From Amanita rubescens (lineage: Eukaryota; Basidiomycota; Agaricomycetes; Agaricales; Amanitaceae): a DNA stretch of 64,000 nt. Shown one piece after another: positions 1-9,994 of the stretch. Both the position numbers and the translations under genes were made by a program. Where the stretch lies: positions 62,001 through 126,000 of the forward strand of contig WION01000005.1 of NCBI GenBank assembly GCA_015039365.1, given 5' to 3'. Within the stretch, counting starts at the first letter, position 1. Every line of letters starts with the position of its first letter. Under the pieces are notes generated by a model. The model was not told the DNA's origin. It made no database searches and saw only the letters and a list, made by a program, of their open reading frames with translations.

Positions 1-1290
1 ATCAGCGTAGACCTTATCGGACCATTAGTACCGTCAAGGGGAAAAGATATGATCTTGGTAATAGTTGATCGGTTTTCGAAAAAGGCTTACTTCATTCCAT
101 GCAACACGACAATAACATCGCAAGGAGTGGCAAACCTTTATCGGGAACATATATTCAAAGAGCAAGGACTACCGAAAAAGGTTATATCAGATCGGGGAAC
201 GCAATTCGTATCTGGGTTTATGAAGGGATTATACCAAACATTAGGAATAGAAGCAAATCCTTCAACGGCGTACCATCCACAAACAGACGGACAAACAGAA
301 CGAGTAAATCAGGAACTGGAAGAATACCTACGAATGTATGTAAATGAAAAACAAGACGACTGGACGGATTGGCTCCCCATAGCTCAATTCTGCCATAACG
401 ATCGACGACATTCGGCGACAGGGTTTTCCCCTTTTATGATTACAACAGGGAGGAATCCATTCAAAGGAACGGAAGGCAAAACGGAAACGACGAACCACTC
501 GGCTGCGGAATACATCGAAAAATTCAAAGAGACATGGAAAACGGTAAAGGTAAACTTGGAACAAGCTGCCGAAAGGATGAAAAAACAACACGATAAACAT
601 GTCAAACCATCCCGATGGTATCAACCAGGAGATCGAGTGTATCTAGATTCGTCCAAAATTAAAACAACAAGGACATCGAAGAAACTCGACGCAAAGTTCC
701 ACGGACCCTTCAAAGTAATTTCCGAAGTAGGGAAATCGGCGTATAAACTGGAACTACCACCGACATGGGGGATACACGATGTCTTCCACGAATCGAAACT
801 TAAACCAGTCTACGAACCGCAATTCCCGGCGCAGCAAGAAAACGAACCACGGCCGCCACCGGAAATTATTAATGGACGTGAAGAATACGAAGTAGAAGCC
901 GTGAAAGGGGTAAGAAAAACGAGGCAAGGGAAACATTTCTTAGTGAAATGGAAAGGGTTACCCGAAGAAGAAAATACCTGGGAACCTGAGGAACACATGG
1001 AAAACGCAAAGAAGGCGATAAAGGAATATTATAAAAAGAACCCTTCCGCGTTACGACAAAATAAACCCCTTCCTCTCCTCCCCCCATCGTCTCTGTCTCC
1101 AACCCCCTCTGGCCCGCCGACACCGACACCCCCGCATCTCCTTCCCCTCTATGTTCCACACCCGCGTCTTTATGGATGGGATGACAACGCCTTCGACGAA
1201 GAATACCGACGGAAACTCGAGAATAACTGGCAACGCTGGAAGAGCGCACGCGAAGAAGCGAATTCATCGCAAGGACCCACACCAGTTTAA
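1..1290 (+). CDS. Ty3/gypsy chromovirus polyprotein, C-terminal part (integrase plus chromodomain), 5' truncated by window edge
   Basis: The frame is open from base 1 and ends at TAA 1288-1290, so this is the 3' end of a longer pol gene. The integrase catalytic core is visible with its DDE residues: the Asp of SVDLIGPL at bases 10-12, the Asp of ISDRGTQF, and the Glu of TDGQTERVNQ. The usual C-terminal GPY-like region follows. Residues about 285-335 form a chromodomain (YEVEAVKGVR, FLVKWKGLPEEENTWEPEEH), which classes the element as a chromovirus; in that group the domain binds modified histones and steers integration. The tail is Pro-rich and then charged. Protease, reverse transcriptase, RNase H and the integrase HHCC finger would lie left of the window. 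No stop or frameshift is seen, so the element may be recent. Confidence 0.95.
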   Translation: MSVDLIGPLVPSRGKDMILVIVDRFSKKAYFIPCNTTITSQGVANLYREHIFKEQGLPKKVISDRGTQFVSGFMKGLYQTLGIEANPSTAYHPQTDGQTERVNQELEEYLRMYVNEKQDDWTDWLPIAQFCHNDRRHSATGFSPFMITTGRNPFKGTEGKTETTNHSAAEYIEKFKETWKTVKVNLEQAAERMKKQHDKHVKPSRWYQPGDRVYLDSSKIKTTRTSKKLDAKFHGPFKVISEVGKSAYKLELPPTWGIHDVFHESKLKPVYEPQFPAQQENEPRPPPEIINGREEYEVEAVKGVRKTRQGKHFLVKWKGLPEEENTWEPEEHMENAKKAIKEYYKKNPSALRQNKPLPLLPPSSLSPTPSGPPTPTPPHLLPLYVPHPRLYGWDDNAFDEEYRRKLENNWQRWKSAREEANSSQGPTPV

Positions 1291-1563
1291 AGTGACTGAT
1301 ACCTGTAGCAACAAGATCCAGTACGAACAGGGAGAGAAAAAGATAGAAACAACGAGGAATCGGGAGAGGACGCACCTAGGCAAGATCATGGGTGATGCCT
1401 CAAACGAGGAATCGCGAGATGTCAACGAGCATTCGGTGAACCCTGGAGACGGACCCCTACGTGGAAAGTCGAAAGGCCTAACCTTAGCGTTCGATAGTAA
1501 CCTCCCGTCGGCATTGGACGCAGGTCTGGTAACGGGTAAAGATGAAGGAGCATCAGGAAGAAT

Positions 1564-1915
1564 GTGAGTGCCAATTGTCATTTCGTCAAATTTTTGGATC
1601 CCTTCCAGTTCATCTGGAATCCGAACCTTGAAACGGAGGCTATGTCAAGCCCCTGTTTTACTCCTTGATACGCCGCATGCTTCGTGCATGTACTGACTCA
1701 TGTACCCTATACCCTATGACATAGTATGACTCATACCCCGTACCCTATGACTCATACCCTACGCCCTAGGTAGTATATAAGTAGCGTATATTGTAGTACA
1801 TACCCTAAGCAACAAGCTAGTCTTTCCTTGGACAGCTCGGAGCTCCTCCCCTCTCAACTTTGCCCTGAACCTTGACGGTTCTTGTATTCGCCCTCGCTGC
1901 TTGACACGGTCAGCA
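1564..1915 (+). repeat. Probable 3' LTR of the gypsy element
   Basis: After the pol stop there are about 270 bp without a credible gene. A purine-rich stretch (about 1545-1563) then precedes TGTGAGTG at 1564, which would be a polypurine tract followed by a 5'-TG LTR start. The segment contains degenerate repeats of ACCCTATGACTCAT (about 1697-1765) and a TATA-like TAGTATATAAG near 1771, as expected for U3/R. It probably ends near TCAGCA at about 1911-1915, just before the neighbouring ORF. The 5' LTR and target-site duplication are outside the window, so both borders are inferred. Confidence 0.55.
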
Positions 1916-1920
1916 GTAGC

Positions 1921-2874
1921 CTAGAGTGATTGAGTCTTGTGTTGTGTAGCCTGTCTAAGGCTCGTGACAAACCGTATACGTGAGTGGTCATGGCGATCCG
2001 TTGCTTTGATAACCTCAAACTCGTTCGCCGTGAACGGACGATCCTGTATGTTGGTGATGGCTTTTTTCAAGGCGAGCCGGGATGTAGGGTCGTCCCATGC
2101 AAAGAGATGGGAAAAGAACGCACGATCTGGATAGTATTCGATGATAACGAAGCCATTAAGATATGCGAGAAAGCCAATATGGTGGGCGTGGCGAGGCTGG
2201 TATCGTGAGATGGTAAACAGGTACTTGAGTACCTGCACTGCGTGATCGTATAATACCCGCGCTGATGTAGGTGCTTTGGTAGGTTTCACTTCTCCGACCA
2301 TCCGAATGTCAGAGTAGTATACCCTGGATCGATCCTTGCCCTTGTCGTCACGATAAAGAAACTCGTCAGGGAGGCTTGACGGCATCAAGTTCCCCTGAAG
2401 GAACTTATCTACGTCTTCACGTTGTGCATTTACGACGATAATGTCCTGTCGGAGTGACTCTCCATCTTCTCCTACAGTTTCGTTGTCCCAGGGGATGAAT
2501 AGGTACCCGTTTCCAGTAAGGAGAGTAAGAAACCTGCATAGAGGGCGGTATAGCGAAGTCTCCGCTTTGGCGGACTTGCACGTGGCCTGAAACCCTTTCC
2601 AAGCTGTTTCGAGTGGTGGAGCCAGGTTTAGCGATAATAGGAGCCAAGTCAGCAGAGCAGAGCTAGAGGATTCAGCTTCTGTTGCCGCCCGGGCCGCTGC
2701 GATATTCCTCTCCTTAGATCGGACACAGAACTGCTCATTGAGAAGGTGGCATTTTATGAACTGTGTAAGGGCATCATTCGTGTGTAAGGTACCACCCGCC
2801 CTCTTCGGTGAATCGCCTTGACCTGCTATCTGACCAGGTAAGATGCCGGACATCGTTGAAGTGGGTGTAGTCAC
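1921..2874 (-). CDS. Unidentified basidiomycete ORF, probably the N-terminal part of a FunK1-like protein, cut by the LTR
   Basis: An uninterrupted 317-residue ORF starts at ATG 2874 and ends at TAG 1921-1923, a few bases from the presumed LTR border. It has no visible signal peptide or membrane segment. The stretch YYSDIRMVGEVKP followed by an all-alpha/beta region (GFLAYLNGFVIIEYYPDRAFF) resembles the domain that precedes the kinase fold in fungal FunK1-type kinases, but no kinase motif is present. The identification is weak. The position of the stop directly against the retroelement suggests the gene lost its 3' half when the element inserted and that the stop is accidental. It could instead be an intact short lineage-specific gene. 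Confidence 0.45.
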   Translation of the reverse strand: MTTPTSTMSGILPGQIAGQGDSPKRAGGTLHTNDALTQFIKCHLLNEQFCVRSKERNIAAARAATEAESSSSALLTWLLLSLNLAPPLETAWKGFQATCKSAKAETSLYRPLCRFLTLLTGNGYLFIPWDNETVGEDGESLRQDIIVVNAQREDVDKFLQGNLMPSSLPDEFLYRDDKGKDRSRVYYSDIRMVGEVKPTKAPTSARVLYDHAVQVLKYLFTISRYQPRHAHHIGFLAYLNGFVIIEYYPDRAFFSHLFAWDDPTSRLALKKAITNIQDRPFTANEFEVIKATDRHDHSRIRFVTSLRQATQHKTQSL

Positions 2875-3004
2875 ACGTCACGCGTCACTTGAGGCTATAT
2901 GCGTGTTTTCTCGACACCGGCGTTAAATCTTCGCGTAATTGTGAGGGTCTAGATGGTCTAGAGCAACTTAGACAGTTTGCCCTCGGCACCGGGAACAAGA
3001 AGAG

Positions 3005-3110
3005 GCGGTAACTTGAGAATAAAAGATATTTTGATCCCGGGATCAAAGCGACACGATCCAGAACCAAGTATACGTGACGATTCTAGCCATACTGGTTCAG
3101 TGAGTGTGCT
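3005..3110 (-). repeat. Dispersed repeat fragment carrying the palindrome GATCCCGGGATC (copy 1)
   Basis: Read on the minus strand this segment holds a CAGTATGG...CTTGGTTCTGGATCG block, then GATCCCGGGATCAAA, then TTTTATTCTCAAGTTACCGC. The same three blocks occur in the same order on the plus strand at about 35790-35865 and 36001-36022, with about 140 bp inserted between the second and third. The segment contains no gene. It looks like a piece of a dispersed element that travelled with the POL12 fragment next to it. Confidence 0.7.
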
Positions 3111-3184
3111 GGCCTCATTTTCTTGTGTAATGCAGCCAACGACGGCCTCTACTATTTTCTCAGTAGGCATGAATACATATACGA

Positions 3185-3370
3185 ACACGGGTCATTCTGT
3201 GCTGTGCCTCGAGTTTGGCATATTTCGCCTTGTTGATACGTCGGGTTTATTGCACGAATCGAATATAACCACCTGTATCCCAGAGAAATTACTAATAAAG
3301 CCGAAATATTGACCTATAACTTACTTTGCTGAACTCTTTCAGCTTGCTGAGCACGTCGGATGCAAATGAG
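3185..3370 (-). pseudogene. POL12 (DNA polymerase alpha subunit B) C-terminal fragment, decayed copy
   Basis: On the minus strand this stretch aligns base by base with the end of the POL12 pseudogene at about 36740-36900. It starts with the codons around ACGTGCT...AGCAAGCTGAAAGAGTTCAGCAAA, continues through a GTAAGT...CTGGGATACAG intron, and ends in codons for a YINK/YINKG-like NPSY stretch. POL12 proteins end with a PDVLI-PS-L--F-K block followed by an NP-----KG block, which is the basis for the name. Stops and small indels break the frame. Because the intron is kept, this is a DNA-level duplicate and not a retrocopy. Confidence 0.6.
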
Positions 3371-3814
3371 CTATTGGATCTGTCACGACCCTGCGTGGCA
3401 GTTCTACCGGGTAGGATCCAAAGCTATCTTTGCTACAATGAGTCTGCTAGAATGAGTCCAGACGTGTGTTGGGCTTACGCTGGACGTTCTAGTAAGAAGA
3501 CGGACAATTCGAGCTAGTTGTTAGAGGACTTGCTGTAAACAAATAAAATGTGCATCCGAGAGCAACTCGACGTCATCTCTCTTGTCCAATTAGGCGACGC
3601 GACTGTCAATTCACTACGCGAGAACTCACGAGAACTGATTGAGCTCGTAGTCATGGCATCATCACAGTGGCGTCTAGCCTGAACTGATGGAGAAGATTTG
3701 ACAGGTACGTAATCCGCGGCGCTCGTCTCCCGGTCGCAACGACTTTTCTTTTGCGTCTCTCACCACCTCCCCTGCAAACCTGACTTTCCTTTCTCATCCC
3801 TCCTTTTCAAACCT

Positions 3815-6114
3815 ATGCGCTCCTTAGTCCCCCTTCACCTATTTCTCTCTGTCTTTACATTTGCTGCCTTCACATATGCCTTGAAGGTACCTATCGACGT
3901 ACACATTTCCAATTCCAAAGGACTCCAGCGCAGGGCGCCCATTCCAGTTGTCGATACGGGAAATGCTCAGTATTCTGCGAATATAACCATTGGAGGTGTA
4001 CAAGTACGGGTACTGCTGGACACCGGAAGGTCCGCCGTATAGTTCTGCATTTTCACCAGAACCCTCACATACCTTGCTTCATTCTAGCTCCGATTTATGG
4101 GTCAACTTTCCAGGCCAGACGCCTAGCACAACAGACCTTGGGAAGTCATTGACTCTCGATTATGCTATCGGCAAGGCCTCAGGTATTGAGATAGCGGCAG
4201 AGATACATCGAGTTAAGCTGACTGATGCCAGGGGAGGTTCATGCGGCTCAAGTTGAATTCGGAAATTTCACAGTGAATAACCAAGCATTTCGTATGTGAC
4301 AGTTCGTATATATGCGTTCCTATCTTCACTTCATTTTCAATTAGTCCTTGTTACCAACACGAGCTCATTCACGTCGAACATCCATGCACAAGGCTATGAC
4401 GGTCTTTTTGGACTCGGAAACAACGCCGCCAGCGTCATTCAGAAAAAACTGGGCAATTCTGGCACCACCTTTCTTGATCAGGTCTTCTCGGCAAACAAGC
4501 AGTCAAGCAACTACATCTCGTTTATATTAAGCAGAGACTTTGATCCTGCGGAGACGCTGCAGGGGCAGCTTACCATTTCCGAACCGGTCCCGGGCTTCGA
4601 GAATATCACTAGTGCACCCCAGTTAGATGTCGAGACAGTCAGCCGTCTTTTGAAAGGAGGTGGGTAATACTTGAGGAATCATTGACTCTGTCGTTGATGC
4701 GATGCGCGTTCGTCTAGACCAGCATTGGCAGGCTCTGACCGACAAGAACACCGGAATCATCGGGCCTGATGGTCAAGTAATACAAGTCAGCTCCATAGAC
4801 CCCAATGCACCGGATGGCCAACTTGTTGCTGTATTCGATTCCGGTTACACTTTCAGGTAGGTTGTGTCTCCCTATATTGAACTACACTCAGCTGTTTTCA
4901 TAGTCAAGTTCCTCGCGATGTTTCTGATGCAATCTATGGACGTGTTCAGGGTGCTGAATATGACGTTGAGAGTCAGTACTGGACCGTGCCCTGCGGCCAA
5001 TACTTGAACATATCGTTCAACTTTGGAGGTGTCAACTATCCGATACATCCATTGGATACTGCTGATGATAGCTTCGGCATCACCAATCCGAGCGGAAATC
5101 CGGCTTGCATTGGTGCCGTGAGTCATGACGCCCGGAAGTAGGATCATGGAGCTAATAATCACTTAGTTCCAGCCAATTACAACCGCATTTAGCATGCTTG
5201 GCCAATATGATCTGATCCTGGGCATGAATTTTCGTACGGTTGTTCATTTTGTTTCCCATGCGGTTGCTTATATGTACCACCTAGTTCGAAACGTGTATAC
5301 CCTCCTCGATTATGGTGATTGGACAGGTTCCAGCTCCCGTGGCCATCCCTACATTCAATTGATGTCCATCACCAACTCGCAGGAAGCTCAGCAAGACTTT
5401 GTTCAGGTTCGCCTCAATGGACAAAACACTTTGGGCGGGCCACAATGGGCGCTTTTACCCGCGTCGGAGGAGCAGCATTCCCCCGTATCTAAGGCAGAGA
5501 AAGAGAGAAAGTACCAGGAAATGATCCTGAGCCGGTGGCCAGACATCTTTGTCGGCAGTTTCATCCTCATCCTCATCATGATCGGGATCTGCATTTGGAA
5601 ATGTTGTTACCGCCGTGGTAAGGATGGTCGGAGAAGGTGCACCTGCTGTGGTGGTAGATTCAAGAAAAGGAAGCCAAGACAACTGGAAAAGGACTTTCCC
5701 GCTTTGCCCAGCACTATTTCCGGTTCGACAAGCCCAGCAAAGGATGAAAAAACGTACATTCCACTGGAAGAGCAGAGTCCGATGAAACAAACCTTTTTCG
5801 ACGATTACGGACGACCATACAGTACGAACAGTATTGTCCAAGTTCCACTTCCGCCGATGGTGTATGGGTCAGAATATGGTGAGAGCCGCAGATCGCCTGC
5901 GCCACCTTATCCAAGTGTCCACAACAGTCCTTATGCATCATCGTACGATGTTGGACATTCGCCTTTTGCTTCCCGAGCCGAACTGGTTGATGAAGAGCGA
6001 CAATCCTTCGTTGGAGGATTTCCTCCGGGGTTAGGGCAGCAGTCACACGATGCGCCATACGGGCATCCTCCAAACCGGGGATACTCCACTCAACACTACC
6101 AGGGTTATGTATAA
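3815..6114 (+). CDS. Membrane-anchored pepsin-like aspartic protease (peptidase A1)
   Basis: Eight exons join cleanly: 3815-4029, 4088-4182, 4232-4291, 4345-4659, 4718-4856, 4904-5117, 5167-5233, 5285-6114, giving about 644 residues. An N-terminal signal peptide (hydrophobic to about residue 22) precedes the two-lobed pepsin fold. The first catalytic motif DTGSSDLW is assembled across the first intron (about residue 69), and the second, DSGYTF, lies near residue 270. The C-terminus departs from secreted pepsins: a transmembrane helix (about 456-475, FILILIMIGICIW) is followed by a Cys/Arg-rich patch and a long Pro/Ser/Tyr-rich cytoplasmic tail. This makes it a surface or endosomal protease, functionally comparable to yapsins but held by a helix and not a GPI anchor. 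Part of its 3' end is duplicated at 7457-7602. Confidence 0.92.
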
Positions 6115-6429
6115 TCTTTTTTTTAACAAAGTATAATAATTTGGTCTTTTTTGCTTTTTTATCGGCAATTGAAGCCAGACTTCGTTGAGCGATGTTATGT
6201 GAAATGTGTATATATAATGCCGGTTGTTGTGTTAAGTTACAGTCGTATCCGATTCAGTTGGCATCATCAAACACTCAATCCCCGTCCAAAGTTTTAGATC
6301 TGAATGACAATTTAACATTCGTACATGGCCGTTGTACGGAAGCTTGTGCAGATGTGTCCGAAATGGCAGCTCCGCGACGATGATTGGTCGTTATTTCATA
6401 CGCTAGCAGCAGATTCAAGTTTTAATATT

Positions 6430-7090
6430 CAATTTTATTCGCAAGGTCGACAGTAGCTCTACGCTTCTCTTAATTCGCCAGGAAAGCGTTATACCATCAT
6501 TCAGCGTTTCGATATCGTCAAATTCTCCCCGGCCACGGAACCTTGGGATTAATAATGGTAACGCACAGTTCCATGCTGCCTTGTCAAAGTCAATCAATTT
6601 AAAATCGGCGCAGTCCAAGTTGGAAACAAGAATATGGCTTTCGAATATCGCCATGGACAAAACCGTGTCGATGATATTCCGAGATCGTCTTCGATATTCC
6701 ATGACGACCATAAACCAGCTGCCCCCGGGCCACTCGTTGAAATCCGAACATTTCGGCGCACGTCCTCTCTTGCCATGAAATTCGATGGTGCTTCTTTACC
6801 GTATCGCTTGACGAATTTGACGTACACTTTCGTATAGTCAGCGCAACGAACACAGAACAGCAACTTTTTTTTTCGAAAAGCTGGGAACGTTCATAAGGTG
6901 AACAAGTTTGCATTTGGCGGACCGGAGGAGGTCTTCATATACCGTCATGCACGGATAATCGTCATCAAAATACACCATTGGCACAGTTGAAGATTGTACT
7001 GAGCCTTTTAACACGATCCGCCTCCGTCGCAAAGATCTTGGGGCGGTGACATTTTTCCTCTTCCAGGAGAGATTGATGGAGACCAATTTC
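6430..7090 (-). pseudogene. Decayed kinase-like gene (HGD-type basidiomycete kinase family)
   Basis: Fragments of one protein are spread over different frames of the minus strand. An upstream piece reads VYVKFVKRYGKEA, then comes MVVMEY, and then a catalytic-loop-like block HGFVHGDIR followed in another frame by ILVSNLD and FKLIDFDKA. This order (ATP-lobe strand, hinge, HGD loop, DFD motif) is that of the widespread kinase-like proteins of Agaricomycetes. Several frameshifts and stops separate the pieces, so no product is expected. The sequence lies between two copies of the protease 3' end. Confidence 0.65.
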
Positions 7091-7456
7091 GCAGCTACTA
7101 CTAGGCTGTCACTGGGGAGTAGTTAGTACGTCCTCAAATCTGTTCTAAACAAGCTCGAAATCTTGCCTTGTCGCGACTACGGTAGTCAATACACGGAGTA
7201 AAAACCCATCTTTGAAAAGGGACCCGTGCCCGTTCGACGAATCGATGTGAGAGCAGAAATCTTTGATCATTAGGTTGGGTGTTGTGCCGATAGTAACGAC
7301 CAGGGGGATTGGAAATATTTTGTGCCGAGTTCGATACAGTTCAGTGTGAGTCAGTTTGGAACGGAAAGATGCCCGGCGGCCAGGCACGGAACTGCTTCGC
7401 CGTCGGACTCTCACCGTGACTCCCTGATCCCCGCTTGCCTAAAGTATTGCTCCCCC

Positions 7457-7602
7457 CCAAAACCGGGGATACCCCACTCAACACTATTAACCGGTGTTAG
7501 GGCTATATATAATTTTTTTGAAAAAACAAATTGGACTTCATCGCTAGATTTCGTTGAACGATGTTACAAATGCGAAATGTGTATAATGGTTGTGTCCTAG
7601 CG
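7457..7602 (+). repeat. Duplicate of the aspartic protease 3' end and 3' UTR
   Basis: The block AACCGGGGATACCCCACTCA and what follows match 6070-6235, which holds the last codons of the protease (NRGYSTQHY) and its 3' flank. Shared landmarks continue through TATATATAAT, TTCGTTGA-CGATGTTA and GAAATGTGTATA. Identity is interrupted by short indels. The copy carries only about nine codons and has no gene of its own. Confidence 0.75.
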
Positions 7603-7732
7603 CGATCCATGTCCAATTATATAAAGCGTTCCTCAAGTATTCAACCCAGACAAATTCCATCCCTTAGCGCACAACTGGAGACTTGGAAGGTTAGCTAAAA
7701 ACGACGCAACCTAAGAAACGATCGTACGGCGA

Positions 7733-8763
7733 CTAGTAGTAGAACGAGGTGGACGTGGACGCGTATTGTATGCTGGCCACCACAGACTTGAGCGCAGACC
7801 TGTTGTTCACCGCCTTGGTCGGTTTCAAACGAGCACTATCTGCCTCTGAAAGTTCTGCGAACTGTAAACATTCAAGAAGATCTGCGTTGAGTCGGAACGC
7901 TTCTTTAGCTTCAAGTATGATCGCTTCTACATAGGGATATCAATAAGCGCGCTCGGAGTTGTGGGCAATCAGAACGCGAACTCACGTTTACCCATCGGTC
8001 CAATCTTCTCCCCAGCGTCGTTCATGCCTTCCTTAAACCACTCTTTGATGCGTTTCAGTTCTCCTTGGTTGGCAACCTTGCTCGAACAGAGTTCTTGGAA
8101 TTGGTAAAACGTGATGCCGGGACCGGAGGAAGAGGCGGAGTCGAGGTCGAGGTTGTACGCTTTGCCGAGAGCGTACCGGATGATTTGGCCGCCGCTGAGG
8201 TCACCGAGGTAGCGCACATAGGCGTGTGAGAGGAGGAGAGCTACGTGAGGTTTGCATTGGGTGTGTTTGACTGTGGTGGTAGCCATTTCGTTGTCCTCGT
8301 CGTGGAAAGGGGCTGTAGATGCTCGTGCGAGCTGGTGGATTCTGTCGAGATAGGCGGACAACGCAGGAGGGGTGTTGGTTGTGAGATTGATATAGATGGG
8401 GTGCGATTGCCAGGCGTCTTCAGGAACTTGAAGGAGGTAAGAAATGTCGGAAGATATGGCTTGGGTACGGGAAAGGATGGCGGGGTTGTACGTCGATTCG
8501 AGGCCAGGGTAGGAGGCGTGCTCATCCAGAGCTTGCTCGAGGGCACTGCAATTTATCTTGGTATAGATATTGGTTTCTCAGGTGCTAACTGACCTGTATA
8601 CGTGCCAGAGCATCATGAGCAGCCGGACATACTCTTGTTTCGGCAGCTTGCCTGCACTTAAAGCTTTGGCCGCGTGACTATTGGATATGGAATCATGGAC
8701 CCCCATGATGTTCGTGCGGAGGAGGGTAGTGAGAGGTTCTGAGTAGTCCGCCACTTTGGCCAT
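7733..8763 (-). CDS. Heme oxygenase
   Basis: Three exons (8594-8763, 7986-8545, 7733-7926) encode about 307 residues. The heme oxygenase signature is clear: LLSHAYVRYLGDLSGGQI, including the distal-helix glycines that let heme bind between helices. The N-terminal helix (TLLRTNIMGVHDSI) is where the proximal His is expected. The enzyme would cleave heme to biliverdin, CO and iron using electrons from cytochrome P450 reductase. The C-terminal tail is Ser/Thr/Tyr-rich and lacks the hydrophobic anchor of the yeast and animal ER enzymes, so a soluble location is possible. Yeast HMX1 is the functional counterpart. The start at 8763 begins a conserved helix and no better upstream ATG was seen. Confidence 0.93.
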
Positions 8764-9029
8764 GTCTTAGATTTAGCGTTGAACGTTGATGCGTGTAAGG
8801 AGCGATGTAGTAGCTTTGAACAACCGAGTGAAGTAGAGGAAAAGGGTCGGGTATGAGCCGCGGAATATGCCATGGAAATTGACAATGTCAAATTCCTTAG
8901 TAGCCGAGAAGCACATTGACGTGAGACGGATCATGTGTCAGAATAGATAATAATTTATTCGACCCCGACTTCTGTTTCAGGGTATGAGGTTTGAAATCTT
9001 GGGTAAATGGTATAAGAGCTGTCGTAAAT

Positions 9030-9936
9030 TCATGAAAATAATTGTTTAAATGCAGCACGAGCATCAATTATGAAATAAAACACGTTCCGCGTCTTGTTGA
9101 GGGCATCAACCAGTATGGGCATTGATGGAAGATTAGGTGACGAAGTCATGACTGACGTGACGGTGTCAAGAAGGTACTGGAAGCAGTTGAGGACGGCAAC
9201 CCACCTTTGTATAGTTTTGATGAGACATCAAGAACTAAGCTGCATTCCTGTTCCGGATCTGCTGGATTCAGATGATGGAAGCGGACAAGAATCTGATCGT
9301 TCTCTATGCCTTCAAACGCACAATCCAGATTGTTTTCACAACCAGCAAAGTCAGGCGCTGCCCGTGAAGCGAACGTGTTTAGGGTCGCGCGTTCCTGGTC
9401 CCTCTCTGCGACACATGTCAAGAACGAACGACATGAACGAGTAATGATGATGCGCACCCCTATGTAAGCTTGAGACAATGGCACGATACTGCTCAATCTC
9501 AGCGTTTATCTCAGAACACCTGTCACGCAGCGAAGCTAGCTGCCGTTTGTAGCTAGCGCATGCTAGTTCTGCATCCTTTCTATCCTCCTTCTCCCGTTCC
9601 AACTCTGACACTCATTAAGCCTCTACGTGGTCAGTCGATGTGAAGAGACGCACCTGCGCCTAGCTCCAACTCTCTAAGCTTGCACTGGTTTGTTTCTACC
9701 TCGGCAGCTTGGCATTTCTCAAGGATTTTTTTCTTTTCTGCAGCTTGATGAGCGCGTCGTTCAGAGATGGTGTTGATGGCGCGTGACTTGTAATTGACAA
9801 CAGCTTTGAGGAAATTGCGGGTAGAAGTTTCATAAGGATCTAGTCTGAGGTCAATATGTGGATTTGGAGCAGTGAGAAGAGATTGGAGGTCGATATGAGG
9901 AACTCTGTTGAGGGACATGATTGACTCGGAGAGCAC
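9030..9936 (-). CDS. SPC25: Kinetochore protein SPC25 (NDC80 complex)
   Basis: Four exons (9654-9936, 9458-9610, 9205-9405, 9030-9151) give 252 codons, or 246 if translation starts at the second Met (9918). The N-terminal half is a long coiled coil rich in Glu, Lys and Gln. The C-terminal RWD-like globular domain has the family pattern ILVRF, LVLDVSSKLYK, LPSMPILVDALNKTR and a final helix. SPC25 pairs with SPC24 and links the NDC80/NUF2 rod to the inner kinetochore. The last intron (9152-9204) was chosen because it restores the YKV-TSSPNLPS junction. Its start codon is only 58 bp from the divergent RING gene. Confidence 0.9.
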
Positions 9937-9994
9937 GTGGCATTGAAAGCGTTACAATCAAGCGCCATCTTTACGCCAATCTCATCCCCGAGCA
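9937..9994. promoter_or_regulatory. Very short shared region between divergent SPC25 and RING genes
   Basis: Only 58 bp separate the two start codons. Both promoters and 5' UTRs must overlap here or extend into the opposite gene. No TATA box is evident. If SPC25 starts at its second Met (9918), the gap is 76 bp. Confidence 0.5.

Noticed and set aside
7145..7414. Minus-strand ORF of 89 codons upstream of the kinase fossil
   Set aside because: Possibly part of the same fossil, but I cannot align it to the kinase-like family; left out of the pseudogene span.
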